Part shown: piece after piece, positions 43,224-55,200 of the stretch
Position numbering within the stretch: the first letter of the stretch is position 1
Layout: each line of letters begins with the position of its first letter
Assembly: GCF_023065955.2 (NCBI RefSeq)
Contig: NW_026622863.1
Coordinates: 48,404,177-48,468,176 of the forward strand
Origin: Ursus arctos
Lineage: Eukaryota > Chordata > Mammalia > Carnivora > Ursidae
Reading direction: 5' to 3'
DNA: 64,000 nt
Position numbers and translations under genes: made by a program
Notes under the pieces: model-generated
The model's input: only the letters and a program-made list of their open reading frames with translations
Told to the model about the DNA's origin: nothing
Database searches by the model: none

Positions 43224-46200
43224 TTTTTTAAAGATTTTATTTATTTATTCGACAGAGATAGAGACAGCCAGCGAGAGAGGGAACACAAGCAGGGGGAGTG
43301 GGAGAGGAAGAAGCAGGCTCATAGCAGAGGAGCCTGATGTGGGGCTCGATCCCAGAACGCTGGGATCACGCCCTGAGCCGAAGGCAGACGCTTAACCGCT
43401 GTGCCACCCAGGCGCCCCAGATATTGTCTTTTAATTATTGTCATCAACTTGTGAGTTTGTCATCCTTGTTAGTGGTTGCTTAGTATTCCATATACCCATG
43501 TGGTATAACTCAGTGGTTCTCAAGTTTTTTGGTGTCATGACCTCTTCATGCTCTTAGAAATTATCGAGGACATCAAAGAGCTTTTGTTTATGCAGGTTTT
43601 ATCTATCAGTATTTGTTTACCATATTATAGATTAAGTTGTTTTATAAATTAAAACTGAGTAATTTAAAGATATTTATGAATTTACTTAAAAATTACCATA
43701 ATAAACCAGCTATATGTTAATAACATTTTTGTGAAAAATACATTTTCTAAAACAAAATAAATTAATAGGAAATATAGCATTGTTTTACATTTTTGCAAAT
43801 CTCTTTAATGTCTTGCTTAATAGAAAACTACTGGATTCTTTTTTTTTTTTTTTTTTTTTTTTTAGATTTTTATTTATTTGAAGGAGAGAGAAGAGAGTAC
43901 AAGCAGAGGAAGTGGCAGGGAGAGAGAGAGGGAGGAAGCAGTCAGGGAACCTGGGATTATGACCTGAGCGGAAGGCAGACACTTAACCGACTGAGCCACT
44001 CAGGCGCCCCAAAAACTTCTAGATTCTTATATGTGCTTCTGCATTCAATCTATTTTGGTATGTTTTGGTTGAACTATATGCAGAAAAATCTCCCTTACAT
44101 AGATATGTAGTTGGAAAAGGGACTCATTAATTAATCAGGAAATTGTGCAGATCCTTCTTTGCTAACATACTAAAAGTGGATAGGTGGTAATTTCTTAAAG
44201 GTTTGTTGCAGTGTGGAGTCCAAAAGCCTATCAATGAACTTTTCTTTTTCTTTTTTTTTTAAAGATTTTATTTATTCATTTGACAGAGAGAGAGAGACAG
44301 CCAGCGAGAGAGGGAACACAAGCAGGGGGAGTGGGAGAGGAAGAAGCAGGCTCCCAGCGGAGGAGCCTGATGTGGGGCTCGATCCCAGGACTCTGGGATC
44401 ACGCCCTGAGCCGAAGGCAGACACTCAACGACTGAGCCACCCAGGCGCCCCTGAACTTTTCATACTATGTTACATTAAACTCTATTGATATATCTTGAAC
44501 TTTACTTGGATCTTTTACCCATTTTGTGATATTATGCATTGGTCATTTAAAAAATACGGCTCTTTGGGGCGCCTGGGTGGCACAGCGGTTAAGCGTCTGC
44601 CTTCAGCTCAGGGCGTGATCCCGGCGTTATGGGATCGAGCCCCACATCGGGCTCCTCCACTATGAGCCTGCTTCTTCCTCTCCCACTTCCCCTGCTTGTG
44701 TTCCCTCTCTCGCTGGCTGTCTCTCTCTGTCAAATAAATAAATAAAATCTTAATAAATAAATAAATAAATAAAAAATAAAAAATACGGCTCTGAGTTATA
44801 CAGATCTTCTAAATGTTGACACATTTCATTATACAATATCAGGAAATCACATTCGTTAATATCCTCACTGATCTCACCAGGGAGGTCTTTCAACATCAAG
44901 AAGATATCAAGCACACAGTAGCAGATCCAAGTTTTCCAAAATTCTAATTTTTGCTGTGAAGTTTGAATTTTACCATTGGCAACAAATACCGTTAGCTGTT
45001 TTTCTCGAAGTGACAGGCTGACTTTGTTCATTTTTGAGAAAATGCCTGCCAGACACCCAAGTCTGAATAACCATAGTTATGTCTGTCAGTCGTTCTTTCA
45101 AGTAAAAATAGTGTTCCATGAAAAAGCGGCTAATTTAGCCCCCACCTCGATTACACAAGTGTTCTTCCTGAGACAACTGTCGTACTTTGGAATGCCACAG
45201 AATGTGTGCTTCCCATCTTGTCACAGAGTAGTAAAAAGCCATGTACTCAAGGATGGAGATTCAAGAAGATTAATAATTTTTACTGCTTCATCAAGAACAT
45301 TCTAGGTTTGGGGCGCCTGGGTGGCTCAGTTGGTTAAGCATTTGCCTTCCGCTCATGATCCCGGGGTCCTGGGATGGAGCCCCACCTTAGGCTCCCTGCT
45401 CAGCAGCGAGCTTGCTTCTCCCTCTCCCTCTGCTGCTCCCCCTGCTTGTGCTCTCTCTCTCTCTGTCAAATGAATAAAATCTTAAAAAAAAAAAAAAAAA
45501 AGAACATTCTAGGTTTGATTTCCTGTGTTATGTTCATTTCTTCTTCCTTCCTGGCCCCCCACTGAGACTGCATGGCAAAGAGAATACCGTGACTACTAGT
45601 ACTGTGATGCCGCTGGCTTGATTTGTGCTAATGGGCACCATCACTTTTACCCACCATTATTTTGCACCATTGGTATAAATGTCGGCATGGCAAAAAACAT
45701 CTTAGTATTATTATGAAAATTGTTTCGACCTCATGGACTCCCTGAAAGGGTCTTGGGGACCCCCCGGGGTCTTTGGACAACACTTGGAGAGCCACAGCAT
45801 TAAGCTGCCCCCCCATGGTTGAGCATTTAGGTTCTTTCCAGTTTCTCCCTCTGGCGTCCTTGTGCCAGCCCCTGGGGCAGGGCCGTCTTGATCATCAGCC
45901 TCAGTGTAGGAAAAGCCCAGTGAGCCCAGAGAATGGATAGGGCGTGCCCTGGGGAGGTGGGTTGTGTGCTCTGGGTGTGGCCATGTCGGGTCTCCTGGCA
46001 TTTCCTCCCATCCTCTTCCAACAGAGCAGTGAGTCAGTCACCCTCGACCTGCTGACCTATACAGATCTGGAGTCCCTGCGGAATCGCAAGATGGGGGGCC
46101 GCCCAGGCCCCTTGGCCTCAAGATCGGCCCAGCTCAACTCCAAGCGCTACCTGATCCTCATCTACTCTGTGGAGTTTGACAGGTGGGGGTAAGGGACTGG

Positions 46201-49200
46201 CTCCAGGCTCAGGCTGGTGGGCAGGTGGGAGGGGGTGTGGTTAGAACTTGGGAACCTCTGTGGGCAAGGGGGGGTGGTGTTGCCTTTGGAATCTTCAGTG
46301 TTGAGATTTGTATCATTTAGTGTTGTGTTGGGCTGTAAATAGCAGAATACCTGTTGCTAGTGCTTTAAACAAACAGTAGTTTATCACACAACAAAATGTT
46401 AGGTGGGTGCCTATTACCCAGCAGTTTCATTAGGGACTCAGGCTCCTTCTGTTTTGTTTTTTGTCATCCGTAATGTGTTGGCTTTTTGACCTCCATCCTT
46501 ATCTCTTCATGGTCACAAAATGGCTGCTGGCCCTCCAGGCATCGCGTCTGTATCAAAGCAAGAGGAAGAGAACAGGGCTGTGCTTGCTAATGGCATGTAC
46601 CATTTTTTACCAGGAAAACGGAAGTGTTCCTAAAAGTTGCCCAACAGATTTCCTATAATATTTGGCCAGAAATGGTCTTGTGGCCTTTCCTTAATATTCG
46701 GCCATAAGCGGTCACATGCAGGGGATGCTAGGATAATGATAAACTGGCTTTTTTAGCCTGTGTAGTGGGAGGCAGCAAGGCAAAAGAGAGCTGGGAATGG
46801 TTCTTGGGTAGCCAGGGGATGGAGTCTGCCCCATTGGATAATGGCTCCTGGATTTTTAGTGGAAGGTTGTCAGTCCCCTATGCATAGCATCTGGTGGAGC
46901 AGTAGATCGAGGTCCCCTACCTTTCCTCAGCCAAGAGGTGACGCGAGTCAGGCCATTTAGAATCTACCCCTGTGAATCTGAATTAGGACTGTGCTTGGCA
47001 GCAAGTAACATGGTACCAGTGTTCATTCCACCAGCAATGAATGACAAGGAAGTTAGTTCAGACTGCACCAGGCCTGTCAGTGCCAGTGGTTACAAGATTG
47101 CTAGATGAGGGAGTCTGAGGGATGGCAGGCGGGCGCAAGAGATAGGGGAGCAGGAAGGGAGCTTGGAGTTTTCATACTTGAAGGCTTTCAGGGTCTGGTA
47201 GTTACCCTCGGGTGGATTCTTGGCCTCTGAGTTGCCACGGTTCTAATCCTCCTTAGGATTCACTACCCGCTGCCCCTCCCGTACCAGGGCAAGCCAGACC
47301 CTGTGGTCCTGCAGGGCATCATCCGCTCGCTGAAGGAGGAGCTGGGCCGCCTGCGAGGGCTGGATGGCCAGGATGCTCGGGACACCCGGGAGACTGAGAT
47401 CTGGCACCTGAGGGAGCAGTGAGTCTGGGAGGGGAAGGCAGCTGGGGCTGGGTGGGCACCGCAGGGCCCTGTGCTCAGCGCTACTGGGAGGATGGTGGTC
47501 CCTCGTTCACCAAATATTTATTCTCAGTCCCTCCTCTGTGTCTGCTGTGTGCTGGGTGGTGCTGGGGACACAGCAGTGACTGAGTCAGTACTGGCCCTGC
47601 TCTCCTGGGACTCCCAGTCCAGTGGGGGGAGATAGCTCTGTCTGCAGACAGTGACGATTCACAGTGGGTGGAGCTTGGGAAGCCCAGAGGGGAGACTGGA
47701 GCCTGCCTAGTAAGGAAGGGGTGTTCTAAGTGGAGGGAGCAGCATGTGCAAAGACAGGGAGGGAGTAGGGCTATATCCGGTGCCTCTTTTGTACTGACCC
47801 CTCTCTGCCCTTCACGTAGTGGCCAGCCCAGGGGGCAGATGGTTGTTGATCATGTACCACCTGAGTTCAGCATTGCCAAGCAGAAATGTGTTTAGGCGGA
47901 AAAGCTAGTCTGTGCTGTAGGAGGCTGCAGCAGGAACCTGATGGGGTCTTGGGCTGGGTCAGGTGAAGGAGGCGGGGAACCGTGTTCTAGGCAGAATGAA
48001 CAGCATGTGCAAAGGCTTTGTGTTTGGTAGGATGTCGTGAGAACAAGGAGACTAGAAGAGTAAGGTGAAGAAAGCAAAGGCTTTTGGGCACATTTCTGAG
48101 TAACCTACTGTGTGCTATGCACTGTGGGGTGCTGAATCAGGAACTCCATCCCCATCTGGAGGAGGCCCCACCCACTGGGGAGGGCAAATAATATTTTTAT
48201 TTGTTTTTATTTTTTTATTTTTAAGATTTTATTTATTTATTTGACAGCACGAGAGAACACAAGCAGGGGGAGTGGGAGAGGAAGAAGCAGGCTTCCAGTG
48301 GAGGAGCCTGATCTGGGGCTCGATCCCGGAACGCAGGGATCACGCCCTGAGCCGAAGTCAGATGCTTAATGACTGCGCCACCCAGGCGCCCCATATTTGT
48401 TTTTATTTTTTTAAGTAAGCGCCACACCCAGTGTGGAGCCCAACGCGGGGCTTGAACTCACGACCCTGAGATTAAGACCTGAGCTGAGCTCAAGAGTTGG
48501 ACACTTCACCGACTGAGCCACCCAGATGCCCCAATATTTTTAGTAATAACAATTATAATTATTACAGCAGCTAACATTTATTGAGCATTTCAGTGTGTGC
48601 CAGGGATTCTGCTCAGTGCTTTATGACTTCATTCCTTAAATCCTTGCAAGGTGCGCATTGCTCTTGTCCCCATTTTGCAGGGGAGGAACACTGAGGCCCA
48701 GAGAGGTTAGAGAACTTGCCCCAGGTCACACAGTGAATAATATCGCCAGGCTAGACCTTGAATCCAGGCAGCCAGCACCAAGCCCCCTTTGTTTCCTTTA
48801 GCTGCTGTGGTCTGTAGGCAGCTGTTAGGCCACTAGGCCAGAACTGAGTATTGGGGCTGACAGGAGTGGAAGCTCATGGAGCTGGAGAGCCTTGTGGGTC
48901 TTCCTGGAAGAGCTTGGCTGTGCATTGCTGGGAAGCAGGATAAGCTTTAGCCTCAGTTCATCCTCAGGACTCTGGTGTGTGTGGATGTTTGTGTTTCCCA
49001 GATTGGCCACAGCGTGGCACCCTTTGCCCTTCAGAACCAACCAGAACTAGTGAGGGTGGCTTGAGATCCTGTAGCTGGTCAGTGGCTTCTTATCTTCCTC
49101 TTCCCAACTTCCTCTTCCTAACTGGAGTGAGGGAGTTTGGGAAGACTCCAAATTCATTCATTCATCCATCCAACGTTTTTCCGGTTCACACTGTGTGCCA

Positions 49201-52200
49201 GGCACACTGCCCGGCCCTAGTTAATGCTTCTTGAGCCCTTACTCAGTGCCAGACATGGTCCAAGCATTCTTCATAGATTCTTACAACCTTATAGGTACGT
49301 ATTATTATTGTTATTGTCCCACTTCACAGAGATGTGAGGTCAGACTGCTTAAGGTCACCCAGCTTGTAATAAGTGGAGTAGAGTCAGACACAGTTAGCCT
49401 GGCCACAGAGCTCAGGTCCCTCACAGTGACCAGACAGCTGGAGTGAGGATCCAGACAGAAAACAGATAATCATACTGATAAATGCCAGCTCTAGGAAGGA
49501 AATGCACAGAGAGCATGAGAGCAGAGAAGAGACGGACGTGACCTAGCCTGGCTGGGGGCAGGGGATGTGTTTGAAGGGTGAGAGAGGGTGCTCCAGGAGG
49601 AGGGATTTGTATCTGCAAAGAGAAACTTGGCTGGAGAGGAAGATATGGAGGGAGGGGGAGAGGAAGGGAAGGGGGAAGTCAGCTAGATGGGGCTGAATGG
49701 GAAGCTCCTTGGAAAATATAGGGGAGCCACAGATTTTAAGAAGCTTTTTATTAGGAAAAATTCCAAGAACACACAAAAGTAGACAATAGGATCATACCCA
49801 TGTACTTGTGCCCCCGATTCAATGGTTATCTACGTTTGGCCCATCTTGTTTGATCTACACACTCCCTTCTCCCTGAGAAGCAAATCCCAGACATCGTGTC
49901 TCCTCTGTAAATACTTCATTCCATCTCCATGGTTAATGTAGTCCCCTGTCCCCTGTATTTCCTGTGAAGTAGTTGTTAAACCTAAAGGCTCGTCAGATTT
50001 ACGTTTCTGGTGAGACACCTTCCTTGGTGGCGCTGTGTGCTTGCCTACTGTCAGGTGGTGTTGGGGCTGATGAGTTCGGATGTGGAGACCTGGTTCCTTC
50101 TTATTAAGTTCCCATCAGCCCAGCATCTCTTGGTACTTTTCATTTGCTAAGTACCAATGAGGTTGAGCAGTTTTTCATATATTTAGTAGCCATTTGGATT
50201 TCCTCTTTTGTGAGCTGCCTATTCACCTGTCATATCTATTTCTCTTCTGTCATCTATTTCTTACTGATTTCCAGGAACTCTTTGTACAGTCAGGATATGA
50301 GCCCTTTGTTAATTTTATATATTTCAGAAACCTCCTTGCCCTCTATTGCTGGCCTTTTTACTCTCTTAATAGTGCCTTTTGATAAACAGATGTTCTTAAT
50401 TTTATGTAGATTAATTTATAAATTTTTTCTCTGAAGTTAGTAATTTTTATGTCTTCTCTTAGAATCCTTTTCTCCCAGTATCATGAAGATATTCTCCTAT
50501 ATCATCTTCTATAATTCTTTGTCTTTTGCTTTTCACATTTATGTCTACAATCTACCTGAAATTGATTTTGGGGGAGGTAGGTGTCCTTTCATCGTTTTTT
50601 CACATGACCAATCAGCCCGATGACATTTACTGAAAAGAGTATCATTTCCTTGGGCGCCTGGGTGGCTCAGTTGGTTAAGCATCTGCCTTTAGCTCAGGTC
50701 ATGATCCCAGGGTCCTGGGATCGAGCCCCACATCAGGCTCCCTGCTCAGTGGGGAGCCTGCTTCTCCCTCTCCTCCCCGCTTGTTTTCTCACTTGCTATC
50801 TCTCTCTCTCTCAAATAAATAAAATCTTAAAAAAAAAAAAAAGTATCATTTCCCTACTGCTCAGCCATTGTCAACTTTATCACAAATAATGTTTATATAT
50901 GTATCATACATCAGGTGAGGTTCTGTGCTCTGTAGACCATTGGTTTGTCTATCTTTGTGCCAGCACCACACTGTTAAAATTATTGTAGCTTTAGGGGCGC
51001 CTGGGTGGCACAGCGGTTGAGCGTCTGCCTTCGGCTCGGGGCGTGATCCCGGCGTTATGGGATCGAGCCCCACATCGGGCTCCTCCGCTGTGAGCCTGCT
51101 TCTTCCTCTCCCACTCCCCCTGCTTGTGTTCCCTCTCTCGCTGGCTGTCTCTATCTCTGTCGAATAAATGAATAAATAAATCTTAAAAAAAAAAATTATT
51201 GTAGCTTTATAATTAGGCTGATACTGGGTAGAGCAAGTCTTCTGACTTTTGGTTTTCCATTTTAAGAATTTTTTTGGTTATTTTTGGAAATTTACATTTC
51301 TTTATAAATTTTAGAATCAATAGGTTTTTCAATACAAAAACGTAAAACTTGTTGGAATTTTTTTAAATAATAGCTTGAGATTTTATTCTTTTTAAATAGT
51401 ATCTGCACCCAACTTGGGGCTCGAACTCATAAACCTGAGACCAAGAGTCGGATGCTCCACTGACTGAGCCAGCCAAGGTGCCCCAAAACTTGTTGGAATT
51501 TTTATTGGTATTGCATTGAAATATAGAAAAATTTAGGGGAAGCTGAAATCTATATAAATAGTGAGTATTCCAGTATATAAACAATATACCTCTGCATTTA
51601 TTTGGGTCTTATTTAATGTCTCCATGATGTTATTCCATCATACTTTTGTTAGATTTTTTCCATCTTTGGACGATTTTGCTAATGGTTTCTTGACTTTAAA
51701 TATAAATCATATTGATGTTTATATACTTTATTTATTTAATTTTTTAAAAAAGATTTTATTTATGTATTTGAGAGACAGAGAGAGCAAGAGCGGGGGAAGT
51801 GGCAGAGGGAGAGGGAGAAGCAGACTCCCTACTGAGCAGGGAGCCTGACTTGGGGCTCAATTCTGGGACCCTGAGATCATGACCTGAGCTAAAGGCAGGC
51901 AGTCAGTTGGTTAACTGAGCCACCCAGGCGCCCCTATAATTGTATTTATATGTCAATTTTATATCTAGTAACTTCGGTCTGTTTTCTTATTATTTCTTAT
52001 AATTTGTAGATTTCCTTTGATTTTCAATATTTATAATCATTTCATCTGCAAATGACTGTTTTGTTAATTCTTTCTTAATCCTTATCTTTCATTTCTTTTT
52101 CTTGCTTTATTGCATTGGCTATGACGTTTAGTGGATATACTATAGAAATTCAACTTATTTTCTGTTGGCATACATTTTGGTTATTTCTACTCTTTTTGCT

Positions 52201-55200
52201 ATTGCAAATAGTGCTGCAACGAATAGCCTTGTGTGTACATCTTTTTCTCAAGGATGGTTTTGAGCATAGTAATGATCTGATCGGATTTGCATTTTTTTAG
52301 AAAAAATTATTTATTTTAGAGAGAGAGTGAGAGAGTACTAGCAGGGGAGGGAGAGGGACAAGCAGACCCCATGCTGAGCGTGGAGCCTGATGGGGGGCTC
52401 CATGTGGGGCTCAGTCTCAGGACCCTGAGATCATGACCTGAGCCAAAACCAAGAATTGGAAGTCCAACCAACTGAGTCACTCAGGTGCCCCATTGGATTT
52501 GCATTTTAGAAAGAGTCTTCTGGTGAATAGGAGGTAGTGAAACCTGGCGGGGAGGCCTGGGGGGAGTCTAAGGCCAGGACCTCAGGGCTAGGCTTTCATG
52601 GTATAGAGAAGGACAGGTTTATGATTTATTTTGGAATTGGAACTCACAGGGCTGTGTCCTCCCCGTGGGATGAATGGGAGTGATATGGCCATGGTCTTCC
52701 TCATGTGGGGGAGGTGGAGGAGGAGAGATGATGGACCATGGGGACAGCTGGAGTGGTGGGGCCTCATTCTCCCGTTCCTGGAGCAGGTGGAATTGTTTGT
52801 GCCCACCCCTATGGAGAAGTGAGAATGATGGGATCCTGCGAGCCCCCGCTCCCGACTCTTGTCTTCCCACCATCCTCTTCCACCAGGGTTTCACGCCTGG
52901 CAACTGAGAAGCGAGAACTGGAGGCCCAGCTGGGCCAATCACGAGAGGAGGCTCTGGCCGGGAGGGCGGCGCGCCAGGAGGCTGAGGCCTTGCGTGGGCT
53001 CGTCCGGGGCCTGGAGCTAGAGCTGCGGCAAGAGCGGGGACTTGGACACCGCGGGGTTGGCCGCCGCAGCCAGGATTGCCGGCGCCTGGCCAAGGAGGTG
53101 AGGGCGCGGGGCGGCCGGCGGGAGGGGGGTAACTTGTGGGGCTTGGATCTCGGCCTCAGTGTGGTCCTCTATGTCTCTGTTCACTCCTGGCAGCTCGAGG
53201 AGGTGAAGGCTTCGGAGCGGAGCCTGCGTGCCCGGCTTAGGACAGTGAACAGCGAGCTGGCCGTGTACAAGAGGGGGTGAGAGACGCGGTCTGGGGTGGG
53301 CGGGGCCAGGGGCTGGGTGGCAGGGCCTGGGAGGAGGTGTAGGGTCTGTGGATGGGAGGGCGGGGCCCAAGGTGTGTGGGCGGGGCCTGAGTGAAGGGGA
53401 GGCTGAGAGTGGGTGGGGATGGAGGGGTGGAAGAAATCTGATGGACTGCATGGCGCGGAAAATTGAACATGGCAGGGTGAGTCTGGAGAGATGGAGAGGG
53501 CTTGAAGTGTCAGTCAGGAGGCTGGGGCTGGAGATAAGGACGGGGGGGGGGGAGGGGGGGAAGCCGTGGGTTCTAAGGATCTTGTAGAGTGAAAGGGCGT
53601 GGCCCAGCTGGTGGGGATCTGGTTGACGTCCAATGTTCTTTATTGGGGTGGGTGATGGAATATTGGGAAGGATTTCTAGGGAGCTGGGGGAGACCTCAGG
53701 AAGAAGGGTCCGGTGAAGGGGGTTTGCTCGGATGTAGGGAAGTGACAGGTTCTTTTGGGGGGGTTCTCTGGGAGTCCAAGAGGGGCGGAGCCTGGGACAA
53801 GGTATCTGTGGGGGTCATGTGCGAGGGCGTGAATGTCTAGTTGATGCTGGGTTGGACCTGAAGGTTCGGAGATGGTGTGATCCGAGAAGAGGCTTGAGAT
53901 AGTTGACAATAGGAGCTGGCTGGCAGGAAACTGACAGTGGGTCCTGTGCTCCCAGGAGACGGACTCCGCCGGTGGCACCTCCCCGGGCCCGGGAGGATCG
54001 GGCTTCGTCATCGCGGGAGCGCTCCACATCGCGTGGTCGCGGTGCCACCCGGTCTTCTTCCCGGGAGAGTGGCCGGGGGGGCCGGGGTCGAGGCCGCCCT
54101 GCCCTCCCCTCACCCTCGCCCACAGGTCTCTGCCCTGCCCTGCTCGTGGGAGGGTGGGGGATGGACTGGAGCTGTGGAGACCTGATTCTGTGACCCCAGC
54201 CTCTTCTCTCCACACTCTCCCACCCCATCCTAGGTAGTCGCGGGCCCCGTTTCGACCCCACAGCTTTTGTGAAAGCCAAGGAGAAGAAGCAGAGAGAGAT
54301 CAAGATGAAGTTAGCTCCCATTTCCTCCTTACCTGCTCATATCCCTGGCCCTTTACCTAGCCGTTCCCTGACTTGTGCTCTCATCCACCCCATCTCCCAT
54401 CTGTCTCCATCATCTGTCACCTGCTCCTTCTCTCCCCTTCCCTTGCCCGCTCCTGCTTTTCACCAGACCTCCACCTCCTCCCCTGACTCCCACCACCCGG
54501 TCTGTGTGTCCGCATGCCTTTTCCTTCCCTTTCCTGTGTGACCTCAGCTGGGTTACTGGCCCTGGCTGTGACCCATAGGGGCGCAGCGACGCCATTCCTT
54601 GCATTAGTTGGGGACATAGGTGGGCGTCTTCTCCGCTCCCCAGGCGGCAGCAGCAGCGGAACCGATTGGGCAGCGGAGGAAGCGGGGACGGTCCGTCCAT
54701 CTCCTGGTCTCGCCAGACTCGGCCCCCCGCTGCTGTGAGCGGCCGAGGGGACACGGCTAACGGTTCCCGAAACCGCAGCTCCTCGGGTAACTGGGCTGTA
54801 GCGCGCGGGGCGGCCGGGCTGGGAGCCAGGGGCGAGCACGGGAGGCTCACTCTCTCTTCCCTCCTCTAGTGGACAGTTTCCGCAGCCGCTGCTCCTCGGC
54901 CAGCTCCTGCAGCGAGTTGGAGGATTTCTCCGAATCCCTTCCTAGAGGGTAAAATTTGGGCCTGGGGAAAGGACCACCTCTAAATGGGTATCTGGGGAGG
55001 CTGGAAACAGTCTTTTGCAGGGAGACTGGGTAATGGAGGCGGGAGCCTGGCAACCACCAGGGAGGGCGAGGTGGGAGGTGCCCACGGCTCCTCAAGCTGG
55101 TCCCTGAATACTCTTTCCTGTCAGCGTTCGCCGCCGAGGGAAGCCTCCCAGCCCCACAACCTGGGGTGGGTGCAACACGGTGAGTGTCTTTCCCCAGACC

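Larger units (their letters stand above)
43511..45797 (-). mobile_element. Ancient hAT (Charlie-like) DNA transposon with dead transposase, antisense in CCDC61 intron
   Basis: The left end is CAGTGGTTCTCAAG and the right end CTTGGAGAGCCACAG, a decayed terminal inverted repeat of hAT type. The minus strand between about 45300 and 44790 encodes transposase-like peptide (NKVSLSLREKQLTVFVANGK, then LEFWKTWICYCVLDIFLML and NECDFLILYNEMCQHLEDLY) resembling hAT/ZBED5-type transposases. Frameshifts and stops show it is inactive. Four Can-SINEs lie inside it. Family is confident, subfamily is not. Confidence 0.75.
49736..52580 (-). mobile_element. Antisense L1 fragment(s) in CCDC61 intron, carrying five Can-SINEs
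   Basis: The plus strand reads as the reverse of L1 3' regions, for example 'AGGAACTCTTTGTACAGTC', 'AATCTACCTGAAATTGATTT' and 'TTTGCTATTGCAAATAGTGC'. Segments continue across SINEs at 50651, 50994, 51362, 51741 and 52292, each bounded by target-site duplications. Exact outer limits are approximate, and two L1s may be juxtaposed. Confidence 0.65.
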
